Source: Edwardsiella anguillarum ET080813
GTDB taxonomy: Bacteria; Pseudomonadota; Gammaproteobacteria; Enterobacterales; Enterobacteriaceae
Assembly (NCBI RefSeq): GCF_000264765.2
Contig: NZ_CP006664.1
Coordinates: forward strand, 1,860,001-1,924,000
DNA: 64,000 bases
Direction: 5' to 3'
Shown here: one piece after another, positions 20,162 to 29,980 of the stretch
How the letters are laid out: each line of letters begins with the position of its first letter
Position numbering within the stretch: the first letter of the stretch is position 1
The notes under the pieces: generated by a model
Told to the model about the DNA's origin: nothing
Database searches by the model: none
What the model saw: the letters and a program-made list of their open reading frames with translations, nothing else
Translations under genes and position numbers: made by a program

Positions 20162-21112
20162 ATGCTAAGTGCATTTCGTTTAGACCACGGTCGCTTATCC
20201 CGTATGGAGCTGGATGACACGGACCATCTCACGGCGTCGCTGTGGGTGGATCTGGTCGAGCCCGAAGAGGATGAGCGCCGGCGCGTACAGAGTGAACTGG
20301 GGCAGAGTCTGGCCACCCGCCCGGAGCTGGATGATATCGAGGCCTCCGCGCGCTTCTTCGAAGATGAGGATGGCCTGCATATTCACTCCTTCTTCTATTA
20401 CGAAGATGCGGAAGATCACGCCGGTAACTCCACCGTCGCCTTTACCATTCGTGAAGGGCGTCTGTTTACCCTGCGTGAGCGCGAACTGCCGGCGTTTCGC
20501 CTATACCGGATGCGGGCGCGTAATCAGATGCTGGTGGACGGCAACGCCTATGAGCTGTTGCTGGATCTGTTTGAAACCAAAATCGAGCAGCTGGCCGACG
20601 AGATCGAAAACATCTACAGCGATCTGGAGAAGCTGAGCCGGGTGATCATGGAAGGGCAGCAGGGCGATGAGTATGACGATGCGCTCTCGACGCTGGCCGA
20701 GCTGGAGGATATCGGCTGGAAGGTCCGCCTGTGTCTAATGGATACCCAGCGCGCGCTGAACTTCCTGGTGCGTAAGGCGCGTCTGCCCGCCGGCCAGCTG
20801 GAGCAGGCCCGTGAGGTGCTGCGCGATATCGAATCCCTGCTGCCGCACAATGAATCCCTGTTTCAGAAGGTTAACTTTTTGATGCAGGCGGCGATGGGCT
20901 TTATCAATATCGAGCAGAACCGCATCATCAAGATCTTCTCGGTGGTCTCTGTGGTCTTCCTGCCGCCGACGCTGGTCGCCTCCAGCTATGGGATGAACTT
21001 TGAGTTTATGCCGGAGCTGAAGTGGTCGTTTGGCTACCCCGGCGCCATTCTGCTGATGATCCTGGCGGGCCTTGCGCCCTATCTCTACTTTAAGCGTAAA
21101 AAATGGCTTTGA
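20162..21112 (+). CDS. corA: Magnesium/cobalt channel CorA
   Basis: The main constitutive Mg2+ uptake channel of the inner membrane. The 316-residue product has the E. coli length. A long acidic cytoplasmic domain leads into two C-terminal membrane segments (about 255-312), with the selectivity motif GMN near 277-279 in [15 protein letters not shown] 20162 follows GGAG. It is monocistronic, between its own promoter and terminator. Confidence 0.97.
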   Translation: MLSAFRLDHGRLSRMELDDTDHLTASLWVDLVEPEEDERRRVQSELGQSLATRPELDDIEASARFFEDEDGLHIHSFFYYEDAEDHAGNSTVAFTIREGRLFTLRERELPAFRLYRMRARNQMLVDGNAYELLLDLFETKIEQLADEIENIYSDLEKLSRVIMEGQQGDEYDDALSTLAELEDIGWKVRLCLMDTQRALNFLVRKARLPAGQLEQAREVLRDIESLLPHNESLFQKVNFLMQAAMGFINIEQNRIIKIFSVVSVVFLPPTLVASSYGMNFEFMPELKWSFGYPGAILLMILAGLAPYLYFKRKKWL

Positions 21113-21132
21113 GCCAGCGCGCCCTTTGGTGA

Positions 21133-21162
21133 ATAACGGCCCCGCAGGGGCCGTTATTTTTT
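21133..21162 (+). terminator. corA terminator
   Basis: ATAACGGCCCC and GGGGCCGTTAT form a perfect 11-bp stem around GCA, followed by T residues to 21162. Confidence 0.93.
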
Positions 21163-21222
21163 GTACATCTTCACGGGGAAAAATGCTTATCATAGCGTGA
21201 CGTGATCGGTGCAGGAGGCGCG

Positions 21223-22278
21223 GTGGATCGTTTGGCGCACGCTGAACAGTGGAGCATATTGGCGGTCCTGTCGCTGGGGCTGGGGGGGCTATTTCTGTGG
21301 CTGCACCTGCCTGCGGCGCTGCTGCTGGGGCCCATGCTGGCCGCCGTCGCGATGGGGCTACGGGGGGCGACCATTCGGGTGCACCGACTGGCGATGCCGA
21401 TAGCCCAGGCGATCCTCGGCTGTATGATCGCCCGCACGCTGTCGCTAGCGCTTCTGGCGCCGTTGCTGGATGACTGGCCCGTGGTCCTGCTGGTGCTGCT
21501 GTGCACTCAGCTGTGCAGTGCGATCACCGGTTGGCTGCTGGTGCGCCTGAGCGATTTGCCCGGCCCCACCGGTGCCTGGGGATCGTCGCCCGGCGGGGCG
21601 TCGGCGATGGTGGCGATGGCGGGTGAGTTCGGTGCCGACGTGCGGCTGGTGGCCTTTATGCAATATCTGCGGGTGCTGTTTGTCGCGGCGGCGGCGGCGC
21701 TGGTGGTGCGGGTGGGCCTGGGCGATGCGCCGCAGGGGGCAGCGCCGGCTCTCCCCTGGTTTCCCGCGCTGGGGAGCGAGTTTGTTGCCACGCTGCTCCT
21801 CGCCGGCGGCGGCGCCTGGCTGGGACGCCGGCTGCGTATTCCCGCGGGGGCTCTGCTGCTGCCGATGCTGATCGGCGCCCTGTGTAACGCCACCGGTGTC
21901 ATGACGCCGCAAACCCCGGAGTGGCTGCTGGTCATCGCCTATACCCTGATCGGTTGGCAGGTCGGCTTGCTGTTTACCCGTACGATCTTTGTCTTGGCGC
22001 TGCGCGCACTGCCGCAGATCATCCTGTCGATTGCGGCTCTGATGCTGTTTTGCGCGTTGATGGCCTGGGGGCTTACGCAGGTGCTGCCGATCGATCCGCT
22101 CAGCGCCTATCTGGCAACCAGCCCCGGCGGACTGGATACCATCGCCATTATCGCCGCCGGTAGCCAGGTGAATCTGGCCTTTGTCATGGCCCTGCAGATG
22201 CTACGTCTGTTTACCATTCTGCTGATGGGGCCGGCCGTTGCGCGCTGGATCTCACGTCATGCGGCCACAGCGCCGTAG
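21223..22278 (+). CDS. AbrB-family membrane protein
   Basis: A 351-residue integral membrane protein of about ten segments in two repeated halves, resembling E. coli AbrB (YbgN, 348). Shared blocks include AWGSSPGGASAMVAMA, FMQYLRVLFVA and ATSPGGLDT. E. coli AbrB was proposed to regulate aidB, but the fold suggests a transporter and no substrate is known. GTG 21223 follows AGGAGG by four bases; a GTG at 21202 is less likely. Its 3' end overlaps that of rarD by 27 bases, tail to tail. Confidence 0.8.
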   Translation: MDRLAHAEQWSILAVLSLGLGGLFLWLHLPAALLLGPMLAAVAMGLRGATIRVHRLAMPIAQAILGCMIARTLSLALLAPLLDDWPVVLLVLLCTQLCSAITGWLLVRLSDLPGPTGAWGSSPGGASAMVAMAGEFGADVRLVAFMQYLRVLFVAAAAALVVRVGLGDAPQGAAPALPWFPALGSEFVATLLLAGGGAWLGRRLRIPAGALLLPMLIGALCNATGVMTPQTPEWLLVIAYTLIGWQVGLLFTRTIFVLALRALPQIILSIAALMLFCALMAWGLTQVLPIDPLSAYLATSPGGLDTIAIIAAGSQVNLAFVMALQMLRLFTILLMGPAVARWISRHAATAP

Positions 22279-23157
22279 GCGGCGCTGGGTATAGAGTGCA
22301 TCGAGAATGAACAGCAGCAGCGCGCTCCAGATAAAGCCAAAGGCGATGAGCTTGTCGCGCGTCATCTGCTCGCCATAGCAGAGGGTCGCCAGCAGAAACA
22401 TCAGCGTAGGGCCGAGGTACTGGAAAAAGCCCAGGGTAGAGAGACGCAGGCGGGTCGCCGCCGCGGTGAAACAGAGCAGAGGCACGGTGGTGACGACGCC
22501 GGCGGCGATCAGCAGCAGATTTAGCGACAGCGGATTTGCACCGAGGTGGCTGGTGGGAGAGTCGGCCGCGACAAACAGGTAGTACAGCGCCAGTGGCAGC
22601 AGCCATAGGGTTTCCATCAGCATGCCGCTCTGCGCATCGATGGCGATCTTTTTGCGCAGCAGACCGTAGAAGGCAAAGCTGAAGGCCAGCCCCAGCGAGA
22701 TTACCGGTACGGAGCCGAACTGCCATAGCTGAACCATGACGCCGACGATGGCCAGCGCGACCGCCAGCCACTGCATCCGGCGAAAGCGTTCGCCGAGAAA
22801 CAGCATCCCCAGCAACACATTGACCAAGGGATTGATAAAATATCCCAGGCTGGCCTCCAGCATGTGGTTATGATTGACGGCCCAGATATACAGCAGCCAG
22901 TTGCCCCCGATCAGGCAGGCGCTCAGCGCCAGCAGGGCAATTTTGTAGGGCGTATGGCGCAGGGCGTAAAGCTGGCGCCAGCTGCGGCCAATGGCCAGCA
23001 GGATCAGCATAAAGAAAAATGACCAGATGATGCGATGGGTCAGGATTTCCGTGGCGGGAACCTGTTGCAGCAGTTTGAAGTAGATCGGGGCGATGCCCCA
23101 GATTAAATAGGCTGCCAGTGCCAGAATGACCCCCTGGCGGGTGTGCTGTGTGTCCAT
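22252..23157 (-). CDS. rarD: EamA-family transporter RarD
   Basis: A 301-residue inner-membrane protein (E. coli RarD, 296) of the drug/metabolite transporter superfamily with ten predicted segments. Family blocks are AYLIWGIAPIYFK, ASLGYFINPLVNVLLG and STLGFFQYLGPT. The substrate is unknown; the E. coli gene was linked to chloramphenicol sensitivity. It runs opposite to its neighbours and is divergent from pldA, with about 206 bases between the starts. Confidence 0.92.
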   Translation of the reverse strand: MDTQHTRQGVILALAAYLIWGIAPIYFKLLQQVPATEILTHRIIWSFFFMLILLAIGRSWRQLYALRHTPYKIALLALSACLIGGNWLLYIWAVNHNHMLEASLGYFINPLVNVLLGMLFLGERFRRMQWLAVALAIVGVMVQLWQFGSVPVISLGLAFSFAFYGLLRKKIAIDAQSGMLMETLWLLPLALYYLFVAADSPTSHLGANPLSLNLLLIAAGVVTTVPLLCFTAAATRLRLSTLGFFQYLGPTLMFLLATLCYGEQMTRDKLIAFGFIWSALLLFILDALYTQRRLRRCGRMT

Positions 23158-23363
23158 GTTCTTTTTCCGCGCTTCCCGCTGAATGTAGCGAGGGAGTGTA
23201 CTGTATTTTTCATTTTATGCTCAGGGCTAAAATGGCGGTGCAGCGATGTCGCTGGGCGGTGGCGAACGGCGCCATGGTCAGGCGTGTTAATGGCTCCACC
23301 TGGGATGAGCGCGGCAGATTGGCTGCCCGCGGTGGGCAGAGTACTTCAGAGAGCGATGTAGTG

Positions 23364-24251
23364 ATGAAAGCGTTAAAAAAATATTTAATGGCCGGAGTGG
23401 CGGCGTTGCCACTGGTCGCGCAGGCGGCGCCGAGCGTGAGTGAAAGCGGTGTGGCTCCCGCGCTGAGTGATAATGAAGGGGTGATCGCCAACATGCTGCG
23501 GCATTACGATAACCCGTTTACTCTCTATCCTTACTCCACCAACTATGTGCTGTATACCCAGACCAGCGACATTAATAAAGAGGCCATCAGCTCTTACGAC
23601 TGGGGCGATCAGGCTAAAAAGAATGAGATTAAGTTTCAGATTAGCCTGGCATTCCCTATCTGGCGCGGTATCGCCGGCGACAACTCAGTGCTCGGCGCGG
23701 CTTACACCCAGCAGTCCTGGTGGCAGGCGTTTAACCGCAGCGAATCCTCACCGTTTCGCGAAACCAACTATGAGCCGCGCCTGTTTTTAGGCTGGGCGAC
23801 CGACTATCCCCTGTTCGGCGGCTGGGTGCTGCGCGATATCGAGGCGGGCGGGGTGCACCAGTCCAATGGCCGGTCGGATCCGACCTCGCGCAGCTGGAAC
23901 CGCGTCTATACCCGTTTCCTGGCGCAGAACGGAAATTTTCAGGTTCAGCTGATGCCGTGGTATCGCATCCCGGAGAGTCCGAACAAGGACGATAACCCCG
24001 ATATTACCAAGTACATGGGCTACTACGAGGCGGAGATGGGTTACCGTCTGGGCGAGAGCGTCTTCAGCCTGCGTGGGCGCTACAATTGGAACAGCGGCTA
24101 TGGCGCGGCTGAGTTCGGCTGGAGCTATCCGCTGACCCGCCACGTCCGTTTCTATACCCAGCTGTTCAGCGGCTACGGCGAGTCGTTAATCGACTATAAC
24201 TTCCGCCAGACCCGCTTCGGCGTCGGCGTCATGCTGAACGATATCCTGTAA
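23364..24251 (+). CDS. pldA: Outer-membrane phospholipase A PldA
   Basis: PldA removes mislocalised phospholipids from the outer leaflet of the outer membrane. The precursor has 295 residues (E. coli 289), with a signal peptide ending AQAA near residue 22 and then a 12-stranded barrel. The catalytic residues are visible: His165 and Ser167 in GGVHQSNGRSD and Asn179 in SWNR. The frame is open from 23148, but ATG 23364 gives the proper signal peptide; GTG one codon earlier is possible. Confidence 0.95.
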   Translation: MKALKKYLMAGVAALPLVAQAAPSVSESGVAPALSDNEGVIANMLRHYDNPFTLYPYSTNYVLYTQTSDINKEAISSYDWGDQAKKNEIKFQISLAFPIWRGIAGDNSVLGAAYTQQSWWQAFNRSESSPFRETNYEPRLFLGWATDYPLFGGWVLRDIEAGGVHQSNGRSDPTSRSWNRVYTRFLAQNGNFQVQLMPWYRIPESPNKDDNPDITKYMGYYEAEMGYRLGESVFSLRGRYNWNSGYGAAEFGWSYPLTRHVRFYTQLFSGYGESLIDYNFRQTRFGVGVMLNDIL

Positions 24252-24262
24252 CGCGGGACAAA

Positions 24263-24299
24263 ACCGGCGCGTACGCCTAAAATAGCGCCGGTGTTTTTT
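24263..24299 (+). terminator. pldA terminator
   Basis: ACCGGCGC (24263-24270) and GCGCCGGT (24285-24292) pair around a 14-base loop, followed by six T residues. It separates pldA from recQ. Confidence 0.85.
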
Positions 24300-24318
24300 A
24301 TGGTTTGCGGGGAGTAGT

Positions 24319-26148
24319 GTGGCAACGGCAGCGGTCATGAATACAGAGAGGCTGGCAGAGGGGGTGCTTAAAGACACCTTCGGCTATCAGCAGTTCCGCC
24401 CGGGACAACAGGCTATCGTCGAGGCGGCGATCGCCGGGCGCGACTGCCTGGTGGTAATGCCGACCGGGGGCGGAAAATCCCTGTGTTACCAAATACCGGC
24501 GTTAGTACGGGATGGGTTGACCATCGTCGTTTCTCCGCTGATATCCCTGATGAAGGATCAGGTCGATCAGCTGCAGGCTAACGGGGTAAACGCCGCCTGC
24601 CTGAACTCGACCCTGAGCCGTGAACAGCAGCAGGCGGTCTATGCCGGCTGCCGCAGCGGGGAGATCCGTCTGCTGTACATCGCCCCAGAGCGGCTGATGA
24701 TGGATAACCTGCTGGATACGCTGCCGCAGTGGAATCCCACGCTGCTGGCGGTTGATGAGGCGCACTGTATCTCCCAGTGGGGACACGATTTTCGGCCGGA
24801 ATACAGCGCGCTGGGGCAGATTAAGCACCGTTTCCCGCAGATGCCGGTGATCGCGCTGACGGCAACCGCCGATGACGCGACCCGCCAGGATATCCTGCGC
24901 CTGCTCGATCTGCGCGATCCGCTGGTGCAGGTCAGCAGCTTTGACCGCCCCAATATCCGCTATACCCTGATCGAAAAGTTTAAGCCGCTGGATCAGCTGT
25001 GGCACTTTGTGCAGTCGCAGCGCGGGAAGTCAGGCATCATCTACTGCAACAGCCGCGCCAAGGTGGAGGACACCGCCGCGCGCCTGCAAAGCCGCGGTCT
25101 GAGCGTCGGTGCGTATCACGCTGGGCTGGACAATGGCCGCCGCGCCGAGGTGCAGGAGGCGTTTCAGCGCGATGATTTGCAGATTGTGGTGGCGACGGTG
25201 GCCTTTGGCATGGGGATCAACAAGCCCAACGTTCGCTTCGTGGTGCACTTTGATATTCCGCGCAATATCGAATCCTACTATCAGGAGACCGGGCGTGCCG
25301 GGCGCGACGGGCTGCCGGCGGAGGCGCTGCTGTTTTACGATCCGGCCGATATGGCCTGGCTGCGCCGCTGTCTGGAGGAGAAGCCAGAGGGCGCACAGAA
25401 GGAGATCGAGCGTCACAAGCTGAATGCGATGAATGCCTTTGCCGAGGCGCAAACCTGTCGTCGTCTGGTGCTGCTGAACTACTTTGGCGAGGGGCGACAG
25501 GAGAGCTGCGATAACTGCGATATCTGCCTGGATCCGCCCAAGCGCTACGATGGCCTGCTCGATGCGCAGAAGGCGCTGTCGACCGTGGCCCGCGTCGGGC
25601 AGCGTTTTGGCATCGGCTATGTGGTCGAGGTGCTGCGCGGCGCCAACAGCGCCCGTATCCGCGAATGGGGGCACGATAAGCTGTCGGTCTACGGCATTGG
25701 CCGCGAGCACAGCACCGAGCACTGGGTGAGCATTCTACGCCAGCTGATCCATCTGGGGCTGGTGACGCAGAATATTGCCCTGCACTCGGCGTTGCAGCTG
25801 ACGGAGGCGGCGCGCCCGGTCCTGCGGGGAGAGGTCGCCCTCCAGCTGGCGGTTCCCCGGGTCATCAACCTCAAGGCGCGCAGCAGCGCACAGAAGAGCT
25901 ATGGCGGCAACTATGACCGCAAGCTATTTGCCAAGCTGCGCAAGCTGCGTAAGGCGATCGCCGACGAAGAGAATATCCCGCCCTACGTCGTGTTTAACGA
26001 CGCGACGCTGCTGGAGATGGCGGAGCAGATGCCGCTACGGGCGGGCGATCTGCTCAGCATCAACGGCGTTGGCCAGCGTAAGCTGGAGCGCTTTGGCGCG
26101 CCGTTTATGACCCTGATCCGCGAACATCTGGATGAGGGGCAGGGCTAG
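24319..26148 (+). CDS. recQ: ATP-dependent DNA helicase RecQ
   Basis: A 3'-5' helicase of the RecF pathway, 609 residues as in E. coli. The order is Walker [13 protein letters not shown] (about 55-66), DEAH box with [19 protein letters not shown], motif [12 protein letters not shown], zinc cysteines in CRR...CDNCDIC, a winged helix, and a C-terminal HRDC domain. The start is GTG 24319 behind GGGGAG. recQ follows pldA as in E. coli. Confidence 0.96.
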   Translation: MATAAVMNTERLAEGVLKDTFGYQQFRPGQQAIVEAAIAGRDCLVVMPTGGGKSLCYQIPALVRDGLTIVVSPLISLMKDQVDQLQANGVNAACLNSTLSREQQQAVYAGCRSGEIRLLYIAPERLMMDNLLDTLPQWNPTLLAVDEAHCISQWGHDFRPEYSALGQIKHRFPQMPVIALTATADDATRQDILRLLDLRDPLVQVSSFDRPNIRYTLIEKFKPLDQLWHFVQSQRGKSGIIYCNSRAKVEDTAARLQSRGLSVGAYHAGLDNGRRAEVQEAFQRDDLQIVVATVAFGMGINKPNVRFVVHFDIPRNIESYYQETGRAGRDGLPAEALLFYDPADMAWLRRCLEEKPEGAQKEIERHKLNAMNAFAEAQTCRRLVLLNYFGEGRQESCDNCDICLDPPKRYDGLLDAQKALSTVARVGQRFGIGYVVEVLRGANSARIREWGHDKLSVYGIGREHSTEHWVSILRQLIHLGLVTQNIALHSALQLTEAARPVLRGEVALQLAVPRVINLKARSSAQKSYGGNYDRKLFAKLRKLRKAIADEENIPPYVVFNDATLLEMAEQMPLRAGDLLSINGVGQRKLERFGAPFMTLIREHLDEGQG

Positions 26149-26154
26149 AGACGA

Positions 26155-27043
26155 TCAGCGGCACTTTTGCAGCGTTATCCGCCACTCCGCGCCGGCGGCG
26201 ATGCGCTGCTTTTCGGCAAAGCTGTCCATATTTAGCGCGACGGCGATGTTGAGCAGGCTGTTGAGATAGACCCGCGGTTGTTCCGGTGGCACATCGGCGA
26301 AGCTGTGCACATCGGGCGCGTGCCCCTGATAGCGCGCCAACCCTGTTGGGCTATCGTGATGCACAGCCGATCGTTGAGCGCGATCCCCGCCTTTTCCAGC
26401 ATCTCATCCCCGATATTGCTCCATAGATTGCCATACTGAACGTCCAGAATGGCAATGGCGCCGCTGACTTTCCCCGGCTGCCACTGCGCCTGCTGATAGG
26501 GAATTTCGGTTATCTGGTTCGGCAAGCGTGGGCTAACCTGCTCGAAACGGATAGCGCCCGAGGCCAGCCGAGCACCGGTATAGGCGTACACATCGCGGCC
26601 GTGGAAGGTATATGACTTTTCCGATCCCTGCAGCCGGTTGGTCTGCTCATCGATCTCGCGCACGCTGTCGATCCTCAGCGTCTGGGCGACCAACGTCAGC
26701 GTGCCATTATCCGGCGAGACGAAAAACTGGCCGTTTTTGGTCTTCAGCACCACGGAGCGACGCGCACTGCCGACGCCCGGATCGACCACGCTGACAAAAA
26801 CGGTGCCTGTCGGCCAGTAACGGGCGGTCTGAGGTAGCCGGTTGGCCGCCTGCCAGATGTCGTAGGGGGGATCTCATGGGTCAGGTCGAAGAGGTGAATC
26901 TGGCTATCGACGCCGAAGGCGACTCCTTTCATCGCGGAGACGGCGCCATCCTGCAGGCTGAAGTCGGTCTGCAGTACCAGCGCCAGCGCGCCATGGAGAT
27001 AGAGCGTGCCGCGCAGCAGCAGGGTGAGCCGGATGATGCGCAT
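26155..27043 (-). pseudogene. SAM hydrolase/hydroxide adenosyltransferase-like gene (DUF62), frameshifted
   Basis: Three pieces on the minus strand join into one protein of the SAM_adeno_trans family. The N-terminal piece has a signal-like segment and FSLQDGAVSAMKG (27043 to about 26870). The middle piece has VDPGVGSARR and FVSPDNGTL (to about 26345). The C-terminal piece has VYLNSLLNIAVALN (to TGA 26155). A frame change occurs at a six-C run (plus 26865-26870), where seven or four would restore frame, and another near 26338-26348. Relatives cleave S-adenosylmethionine. The ATG has a good GAGGAA. It is probably inactive unless these are sequencing errors. Confidence 0.8.
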
Positions 27044-27198
27044 GATTTTTTCCTCATTCCTTGAGTAACGTGGTAGCCCGCGCGGTGAGGGGCGGACTCG
27101 CGCTGTCCAAATAATGGACAGATCGGTTATTCATCAGTGCGCACATTATTTGTCAACGATGTTAGCATGGAGAAATCCTACTCCATGAGTTACCTCAC

Positions 27199-27807
27199 AT
27201 GATGCTGTTTCTGACCGTCGCGGTAGTCCACCTGCTGGCGTTAATGACGCCGGGACCTGACTTTTTCTTTGTTTCACAGACGGCGCTGAGCCGTTCCCGG
27301 ACCGAGGCGCTGCGCGGCGTTGCCGGTATTTCGCTGGGGATCGTCATCTGGGCCGGCGTGGCGCTGATGGGGCTGCATCTTCTGTTAATGAAGATGGCCT
27401 GGCTGCACAGCATCATCACCGTCGGTGGCGGACTGTATCTGTGCTGGATGGGGCTGCAGATGCTCCGCGCCGCCCGCCGTCCTCAGGGCGATGCCTTACA
27501 GGGGATGGCATCGCTGCACGGCGGCGCCTTCTGGCGCGGTTTCCTGACCAACCTGTCCAACCCCAAGGCGGTGATCTATTTTGGCTCGGTCTTCTCCCTG
27601 TTCGTCGGCGATGAGGTCACCGGCGGTCAACGCGTCGGGCTGTTCATCCTGATCGTCAGCGAAACCTTTATCTGGTTCAGCCTGGTGGCGTCGGTATTTG
27701 CGCTGCCGGTCATGCGGCGTGGCTATCAGCGCATGGCGCGTTGGATCGACGGCGCGGCGGGGACGCTGTTCACCGCGTTTGGCCTGCACCTGATCCTGAG
27801 TCGTTAA
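27199..27807 (+). CDS. rhtC: Threonine efflux protein RhtC
   Basis: A 202-residue LysE/RhtB-family exporter (E. coli RhtC, 206). It has six hydrophobic segments, the family motif LMTPGPDFFFVSQTALSRSR near the start and the NPKAVIYFGSVFSLF block. It exports threonine and related amino acids. In E. coli recQ is followed by rhtC and rhtB; here a pseudogene lies between recQ and rhtC, and rhtB is absent. The Shine-Dalgarno is weak, and ATG 27202 is an alternative start. Confidence 0.93.
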   Translation: MMLFLTVAVVHLLALMTPGPDFFFVSQTALSRSRTEALRGVAGISLGIVIWAGVALMGLHLLLMKMAWLHSIITVGGGLYLCWMGLQMLRAARRPQGDALQGMASLHGGAFWRGFLTNLSNPKAVIYFGSVFSLFVGDEVTGGQRVGLFILIVSETFIWFSLVASVFALPVMRRGYQRMARWIDGAAGTLFTAFGLHLILSR

Positions 27808-27832
27808 TGCGTCAGGGGCTGTCGCGTCAATA

Positions 27833-27861
27833 GAAAAACGGGGCGCGAATATCGCGCCCCG
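27833..27861 (-). terminator. Terminator of gntKU
   Basis: CGGGGCGCGA and TCGCGCCCCG form a perfect 10-bp stem around ATA (27839-27861). On the minus strand five T residues follow. It lies 21 bases past the gntU stop and may also stop rhtC transcripts from the other side. Confidence 0.85.
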
Positions 27862-27881
27862 TCGTGTTTCAAGCGTTGGGC

Positions 27882-29219
27882 TTACAGCGCCATGAAGAAC
27901 AGCATCCCGACCACGGCGCCGGTGGTGCCGAGGATGGTTTCCATGACAGACCAGGTTTTCAGGGTCTGGGCTTCGGTGGCGCCGGTGAACTTACCGTACA
28001 GCCAGAAGCCGGAGTCGTTGACGTGGCTCAGGACGATGGAGCCGCCGGCGATGCAGACGGACAGGGCCGCCAGCTGTGCGCCGCTGTAGCCCAGCTCGCC
28101 GATGACCGGCAGTACCAGGCCGACGGTAGTCAGACAGGCGACGGTCGCAGAGCCCTGGATGACACGTACCGCGGCGGCCAGGACGAAGCAGGCAACGGCG
28201 ATGGGCAGACCGGCTCCGATCAGGGAGTTACCCAGCGCAGGGCCAACGCCGGAATCCACCAGAACCTGCTTGAACACGCCGCCGGCACCGGTGACCAGCA
28301 GAATGATACCGGCGGGTTGGATGGCCGCGGAGCAGATGTCCATCACCTTCTCTTTGCTCATGCCGCGGCGGATGGCCAGGCCATAGGTGGCGACCAGGCA
28401 GGCCAGCAGGATGGCGGTGAACGGATGGCCGATGAACTCCAGCCACTTGTACAGCTCGGATCCCTGCTCCACGAAGCGGGCGCCGATGGTTTTTAGGCCG
28501 ACCAGCACCAGCGGGAACAGTACCAGTGCCAGGCTGAAGCTAAAGGAGGGCAGCTGACCTTTGCCCAGGCTTGGCTCCTGAATATCTTTCGGCAGCGCCA
28601 GGGTGACGTGCTTGCTGATGAAGTTACCGTACAGCGGGCCGGCCAGAATCATACCTGGGATGGCGGCGCACAGGCCGATCAGGATCATCCAGCCATAGTC
28701 GGCACCCATCTGGGAGGCCAGCAGCATCGGGGTTGGCCCCGGCAGCAGGAAGGCGGCGGCCCCGGCTACGCCGGCAAACAGCGGGATGGCCAGCTTGACC
28801 ACGTTGCCACCGGTGCGGCGCGCTACGGCGAACACGACGCCGATCAGCAGTACGATAGCGACGTCAAAGAACAGCGGCAGGGCGCACACCAGACCGGCGA
28901 TGCCCAGCGCGTAGTGGGCGCGCTTTTCACCAAAGCTCTTCAGCAGGCGGGCGGCGATCTGATCCAGTGCACCGGTTTCGTGCAGGATTTTACCGAACAT
29001 GGCGCCCAGCGCGACCACGATAGAGAGGAAGCCCAGCGTGCCGCCCATTCCGTTTTGCATGGTCTGGGCAATTTTATCGATGGGCATACCGGAGAAGATG
29101 CCGGCGCCGATAGAGACCAGCATCAGGGCCACAAAGGCGTGCATGCGCGCCTTCATGACCAGGAACAGCAGCAGCAGCACGGAGCCGACTGCGGTCATTA
29201 CGAGGGTTAGCGTACTCAT
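27882..29219 (-). CDS. gntU: Gluconate transporter GntU
   Basis: A 445-residue inner-membrane permease of the GntP family, closest in memory to E. coli GntU (446), the low-affinity gluconate carrier. It has about twelve membrane segments and family blocks GGTLGFLSIVVALGAMFGKILHETGA, VIQGSATVACLTTVGL and SHVNDSGFWL. It follows gntK by 11 bases and ends at a strong terminator. Two long plus-strand reading frames cross it but are GC-driven shadows. Confidence 0.93.
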   Translation of the reverse strand: MSTLTLVMTAVGSVLLLLFLVMKARMHAFVALMLVSIGAGIFSGMPIDKIAQTMQNGMGGTLGFLSIVVALGAMFGKILHETGALDQIAARLLKSFGEKRAHYALGIAGLVCALPLFFDVAIVLLIGVVFAVARRTGGNVVKLAIPLFAGVAGAAAFLLPGPTPMLLASQMGADYGWMILIGLCAAIPGMILAGPLYGNFISKHVTLALPKDIQEPSLGKGQLPSFSFSLALVLFPLVLVGLKTIGARFVEQGSELYKWLEFIGHPFTAILLACLVATYGLAIRRGMSKEKVMDICSAAIQPAGIILLVTGAGGVFKQVLVDSGVGPALGNSLIGAGLPIAVACFVLAAAVRVIQGSATVACLTTVGLVLPVIGELGYSGAQLAALSVCIAGGSIVLSHVNDSGFWLYGKFTGATEAQTLKTWSVMETILGTTGAVVGMLFFMAL

Positions 29220-29230
29220 CGTCGGTGCTC

Positions 29231-29761
29231 CTAGGCAATGATGGATTTAATGGTATTCAGGGTGTCGGCCACCACGCTGTCCAGCGTCTGGCTGATATCG
29301 ATGGCGTACACGTCGCGCTCTTCGGCCGTCGGCTCTTCCAGGGCCGCAAACTGGGAAACCAGCATCTGCGGTTTGAAGAAGTGTCCCTTGCGCGCCAGCA
29401 GACGGCTTTCGATCAAGGCGAAATCACCCTGCAGGTAGATGAATGAGAGGTTAGTGTTACCGTCGCGCAGCATGTCGCGGTAGCGCTTTTTCAGCGCCGA
29501 GCAGACGATCAGCGAGACGTCGTTGGTGCGCTGCATGGCGAAGACCGCATCGTTGAGGGCCTGGAGCCACGGTGTGCGATCGTCATCGTTCAGCGCGTGG
29601 CCGTCGGCCATCTTGCTGATGTTGGCGCGCGGGTGAAGGAAGTCGCCGTCCAGAAAGGCGGCGCCCAGCCGTTGGGCGACGGCGCTGGCGACGGCGGACT
29701 TGCCGCTGCCGGAAACGCCCATCAAAACAAAGACGTGTTTTTGCTGTTGGCTTTCGCTCAT
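29231..29761 (-). CDS. gntK: Gluconate kinase GntK
   Basis: GntK phosphorylates gluconate to 6-phosphogluconate for the Entner-Doudoroff pathway. The product is 176 residues (E. coli 175), with P-loop GVSGSGKS near residues 14-21 and the DGDFLHPRANISKM substrate block. The frame is open further upstream, to 29857, but ATG 29761 gives the family start, and two GntR operators lie in the upstream stretch. It forms an operon with gntU. Confidence 0.95.
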   Translation of the reverse strand: MSESQQQKHVFVLMGVSGSGKSAVASAVAQRLGAAFLDGDFLHPRANISKMADGHALNDDDRTPWLQALNDAVFAMQRTNDVSLIVCSALKKRYRDMLRDGNTNLSFIYLQGDFALIESRLLARKGHFFKPQMLVSQFAALEEPTAEERDVYAIDISQTLDSVVADTLNTIKSIIA

Positions 29762-29801
29762 GCTGTATTCCCCGGTGGGCGGCAAGTCGCCGCGCAATCT
29801 A

Positions 29802-29832
29802 ATGTTACTGGTAACTGTTATGGGTAACATTC
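29802..29832 (-). promoter_or_regulatory. Two adjacent GntR operators of gntKU
   Basis: GTTACTGGTAAC (29804-29815) and GTTATGGGTAAC (29817-29828), each with flanking AT bases, fit the GntR palindrome ATGTTA-N4-TAACAT. They are one base apart, 40 to 70 bases before the gntK ATG. GntR releases DNA when gluconate binds, so gluconate induction is expected. Confidence 0.8.
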
Positions 29833-29884
29833 TCTGGTGCGCTGGAGAAATTAGCAACGAATGTTAAATGGTATGATTAATAAC

Positions 29885-29900
29885 TGTGATGCTACTCGCA
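29885..29900 (-). promoter_or_regulatory. CRP-like site upstream of gntKU
   Basis: TGTGA-N6-TCGCA matches the CRP consensus at nine of ten conserved positions. It lies upstream of the GntR operators, consistent with the catabolite control known for E. coli gntKU. A GCGCTCCG/CGGAGCGC inverted repeat (29924-29962) just after gntR may end its transcript. Confidence 0.55.
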
Positions 29901-29980
29901 GTTGTTAGGGAGATGTAGGCCGAGCGCTCCGCGAACCGGCAACCGTGATCACGTCGGAGCGCCGTGGTACGCGAGAGGAG

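Noticed and set aside
20035-20217. 60-codon frame overlapping the corA start
   Set aside because: It runs into corA in another frame, begins with TTG and lacks a binding site. The 39-codon frame upstream is a better leader-peptide candidate.
27864-29210. Two long plus-strand frames opposite gntU
   Set aside because: Their composition (Gly/Gln/Asp/Ala-rich) is that of antisense to a membrane protein; gntU fits its family along the full length.
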